Shown here: positions 61,508 through 64,000 of the stretch, piece by piece | How positions within the stretch are numbered: the first letter of the stretch is position 1 | How the letters are laid out: each line of letters starts with the position of its first letter | Assembly (NCBI GenBank): GCA_028824685.1 | Contig: JAPPCZ010000110.1 | Location: forward strand, 20,405-84,404 | Length of the DNA: 64,000 nt | DNA from: Candidatus Poribacteria bacterium | GTDB taxonomy: Bacteria; Poribacteria; WGA-4E; WGA-3G | Reading direction: 5' to 3' | Made by a program: the position numbers and the translations under genes | The notes under the pieces: generated by a model | Told to the model about the DNA's origin: nothing | Databases searched by the model: none | Seen by the model: the letters and a program-made list of their open reading frames with translations, nothing else

Positions 61508-63760
61508 CTACATGTTCACATAACTCTCACGTGGTTCATTCAAGTCGGCAAGTATCTTTGTCCCCACTTTAAGATATCTTGCATTGAGCATCACGAATTT
61601 ATCTCCACGTAAAAACAGATATTCTCCCTCAAACTCGACTTTTTCATCTGGCACCGAAGTTGACATTTTTGAAAAGCCATCATCAGAAATTAGAAATGTA
61701 TCCGTAACACCGTTAGATTTTACCGTAAAACCGGTAGCCAATACATCTGGATCAGTATTGACAGAAACGGAATTAATCGTGGGACGGTGTTCCACATCGG
61801 GTTTCATTGGAAACAGGACAACATTTAAGACTACGGGTAATTTACGCTGTACTGAAAAAGTAAGGCGATTATCATTCAACTTTACTTCAAGATTAGTCGC
61901 ATCAACAGCACCAATAAATATATTACTATGCCCAAATTCTCGCGTACATGCCTGTCCAATATCTGATGTGATAACCTGTTCACTGCATGTGTCAAGGTGA
62001 AAAATTTGCTCCAGTGAGTGATTCCCATCACCGAGAACAAGGTCATGTAAGATAAAGTATTCCCCTTTAACATAAAAAATAGAGCGTTTATGATGGTAGT
62101 CGGATGTTTTGTACCACCCTTCCACAAAATCAAATTCAGAAGTCGTTATCCACTGTGTATCAGGGTCCGGGACAATTTCCGATTCAGGTGGTTGCCTTTT
62201 CCCATCAATCAGAATAACATTGTGTCTTTCGCTTGCCGTGCTGGAAGAATTGTTGTTTTTATCTCTATGGTCATGTGTAATCAGTTGTCGTCCATGTGCA
62301 TGCAACACAAAACTCAATTTATCTTCATATCCAGGTTTTCCCAGTGGACCGCCATCAAAAAGCAGATATTGTGCATCAGCCTCCCAACTATTTCTCATAA
62401 TATAGTAACCAGTATCCGATAGAGCGTACGATGATGACTGAGGGTTACTATCTCGCTGAGTAAAATTATTGATATTACACAATTCATCAAAGTTTAAATT
62501 ATCAGAAACATTAGCACCGAGAGGCGGGAAAGATAAATCTGGTTGGCGAATATAGAAACAAACTTCTAACTGCTTCTCCAAGAATGTCTTAATCTGTTCA
62601 GCGCACTGAAAATGGCGGGGGTGTTGCACTTTGTTATAAGTTTGCAGAAACCTGGCAAAATCAGTGACTGCTTCTAATTGAGACCTTAACGATGTATCTT
62701 TGTGAAAACCATCCGGATAGAAGAACGCATCAACAATCCACTTGTAACGACGAGATGTCAGCATGAGAAGTTGCTCACTAAACCGAAATTCTGGGAAAAG
62801 AAGTGCTGCAATACCGATTTCTGTAGTTGCATAAATTGGGGGTGTTGGATAAATCGACAATTTTAGCAAACATTCAAGGGACAATTTAGCGGTGTTATAT
62901 GTATCTGTTTGTCCCAAATGCAAGGTGTTTTTGAAATTTTTTGAAAATTCCGTGCAAAATGCTGTATATGCGGATTTTGCTGAGACTATGTTACCCTTAA
63001 AAAAAGTAGATTTGACATTTTCCAATCCCGGAAATTCCAAATTCAGATAATGGAAGAACGTATCATCACCTAACGGAAACTTAAATCTGTTTTGAGTTGT
63101 GAAATCACAGTTCAGAACCGTGTTATAGCATTCAACTGCGGAATCCAGAATTGGAAGATTTAACGCATTCGCAAGCAGAAATGCTGCTTCAAGCGGTTGT
63201 ATAACATGCGTATCTGATGTTGTAGGAGCAATTTCCGCGAGATTTGCAGCGATCCGTCCAAATCCAGCAAGTCGCCATAATTCGGATTGCGGCATTACAG
63301 CACAAACACTACCTGCCAATGCCAACGCACTGCCTGCAGACAATTTTTCACGTGCTGTGGGTGCTTCAGGATATGTATACAGATATTCCACATGCTCTAA
63401 CAGAATTCGGGCAAGTGATTGCCATCCGAGATCATTTAGTGGTTCATGTGCAATGAGCGCGATAGCCTCAATTACGCGTGCCGCCACAGATTCAAGCCGC
63501 CATGCAGGATGCTGTTCAGAAAATTCAATTGGTGTAGGATGTTCTTCAGAAAAGGTGTAAAGTTCTTCAAAATCTGCAATTGGTTCAAATTGACTGATTA
63601 TTGGTTGCTCTCGTTTTGCAAGTTCTGATGCTAACAACTCAATGTGTTCGGATTGAATTGTCGTATATCCGTCTAACGACATAAACGGATGTGTAAAGTT
63701 TTGGTTATAAGTATCATGCTGCTTGTTTGAGTTCATTCCAATATCTGTCCCACGCCCCAT
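61508..63760 (-). CDS. Heparinase II/III family protein
   Basis: Up to 750 residues; no signal peptide. An (alpha/alpha) toroid region (about 60-420) precedes the heparinase II/III beta domain: GYYIMRNSWEADAQYLLFDG, HAHGRQLITHDHRDKNNNS, and NVILIDGKRQPPES. Cleaves acidic or sulfated polysaccharides by elimination, or a relative. The start is doubtful: the ATG at 63760 lies inside the end of a transposase remnant read in another frame, whose stop is at 63714. MNSNKQ (63736) or MSLDGY (63682) may be the real start. The insertion may have removed the original signal peptide and promoter. Confidence 0.8.
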   Translation of the reverse strand: MGRGTDIGMNSNKQHDTYNQNFTHPFMSLDGYTTIQSEHIELLASELAKREQPIISQFEPIADFEELYTFSEEHPTPIEFSEQHPAWRLESVAARVIEAIALIAHEPLNDLGWQSLARILLEHVEYLYTYPEAPTAREKLSAGSALALAGSVCAVMPQSELWRLAGFGRIAANLAEIAPTTSDTHVIQPLEAAFLLANALNLPILDSAVECYNTVLNCDFTTQNRFKFPLGDDTFFHYLNLEFPGLENVKSTFFKGNIVSAKSAYTAFCTEFSKNFKNTLHLGQTDTYNTAKLSLECLLKLSIYPTPPIYATTEIGIAALLFPEFRFSEQLLMLTSRRYKWIVDAFFYPDGFHKDTSLRSQLEAVTDFARFLQTYNKVQHPRHFQCAEQIKTFLEKQLEVCFYIRQPDLSFPPLGANVSDNLNFDELCNINNFTQRDSNPQSSSYALSDTGYYIMRNSWEADAQYLLFDGGPLGKPGYEDKLSFVLHAHGRQLITHDHRDKNNNSSSTASERHNVILIDGKRQPPESEIVPDPDTQWITTSEFDFVEGWYKTSDYHHKRSIFYVKGEYFILHDLVLGDGNHSLEQIFHLDTCSEQVITSDIGQACTREFGHSNIFIGAVDATNLEVKLNDNRLTFSVQRKLPVVLNVVLFPMKPDVEHRPTINSVSVNTDPDVLATGFTVKSNGVTDTFLISDDGFSKMSTSVPDEKVEFEGEYLFLRGDKFVMLNARYLKVGTKILADLNEPRESYVNM

Positions 63761-64000
63761 TTTTCACTAAACACCGTAAGGCAAGCACCTTATTGATACC
63801 TTCTTTTTTCCATCTCATAGCAGCTTGTTTACATCTTTATCCTACAACCTGTTTACACGCACTCTCAATCACACCACTCCTGATATGATACTCTTTTTCA
63901 CGAAACACTTTGTATGGCATACGCTCGGCATGTTTTTCAAAATACCTCGCTTCTCTTTCTAAAATATCCAAAACTTCCGACTGCTGTGCTGCGAAGCCAC
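63714..64000 (-). pseudogene. ISKra4-family transposase, C-terminal remnant
   Basis: Read on the minus strand from the window edge: GFAAQQSEVLDILEREA..., then YHIRSGVIESACKQVVG, an in-frame TAA (in place of the expected CAA, Gln), RCKQAAMRWKKEGINKVLAL and VKNGAWDRYWNELKQAA, stop at 63714-63716. SGVIESACK and AMRWKKEGINKVLALR are the ISKra4 end motifs. Broken by the stop, and the rest is outside the window. It overlaps the N-terminus of the heparinase gene in another frame. Confidence 0.88.

Overview
The window (about 42% GC by eye) looks like chromosome from an uncultured Gram-negative bacterium. The best guess is a sponge- or seawater-associated lineage such as Candidatus Poribacteria. This is inferred from C-terminal sorting domains of the type NYPNPFNPETWIPYKL, many phytanoyl-CoA dioxygenase paralogues, outer-membrane-type barrels and a high load of small palindromic repeats. 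No marker gene in the window fixes the taxon. tRNA genes lack an encoded CCA, and several genes use GTG or TTG starts.

Layout. Positions 1-46253 are read almost entirely from the minus strand. 1-3931: a nucleoside/sugar-type ABC importer (ATPase plus two permeases) translationally coupled to a PmoA/DUF6807-like gene. 4442-5497: a plus-strand outer-membrane barrel gene split from its signal peptide by two in-frame stops. 5483-12424: an AlbA_2/Schlafen-like ATPase, small membrane and secreted proteins, an alpha/beta hydrolase, a PhnY/PhnZ-like oxygenase pair for phosphonate C-P cleavage, and a secreted phosphoesterase. 12463-16808: a tight operon of three PhyH dioxygenases, an Stf0 sulfotransferase and a PL10 pectate lyase. 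16853-31887: mixed metabolism (amidohydrolase, orphan ABC ATPase, Fe-alcohol dehydrogenase, purH, serine acetyltransferase, class V aminotransferase, Gfo/Idh oxidoreductase, UlaG-like hydrolase), orphan antitoxin-like genes and a large secreted metalloprotease with dockerin and sorting domains. 31919-39771: a surface/secretion cluster of two CRTAC1/ASPIC-UnbV beta-propellers, two tandem LamG-like lectins and a TPR protein. 40573-46253: a double WD40 propeller, an M20 peptidase, a VWA/TonB-like protein and a TGS GTPase.

46393-64000 has mixed strands: an M28 peptidase, an aldo/keto reductase, tRNA-Leu(TAA) and initiator tRNA-Met, two paralogous beta-barrels, a DUF5916 outer-membrane protein, a GT39 glycosyltransferase, two divergent ammonium transporters (one module with a textbook sigma-54 promoter), an acetyl-esterase-like hydrolase, a heparinase II/III protein and a decayed ISKra4-type transposase at the right edge. 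The polysaccharide and phosphonate enzymes, ammonium transporters and secreted binding proteins suggest scavenging of sulfated glycans, phosphonates and nitrogen.

The most unusual content is non-coding. There are at least seven non-autonomous elements with terminal inverted repeats, five of them with 8-10 bp target duplications or near-duplications. One is a nest of three elements (39794-40480). Inside most of them, and also alone between genes, lie REP-like hairpins whose stems differ but which all carry a GTAG at the foot. A third class has a fixed loop (CGCTTTTGG) and variable stems. Separately, three unrelated-length secreted proteins end in the same TTWGxxK motif that precedes the full sorting domain in a fourth.
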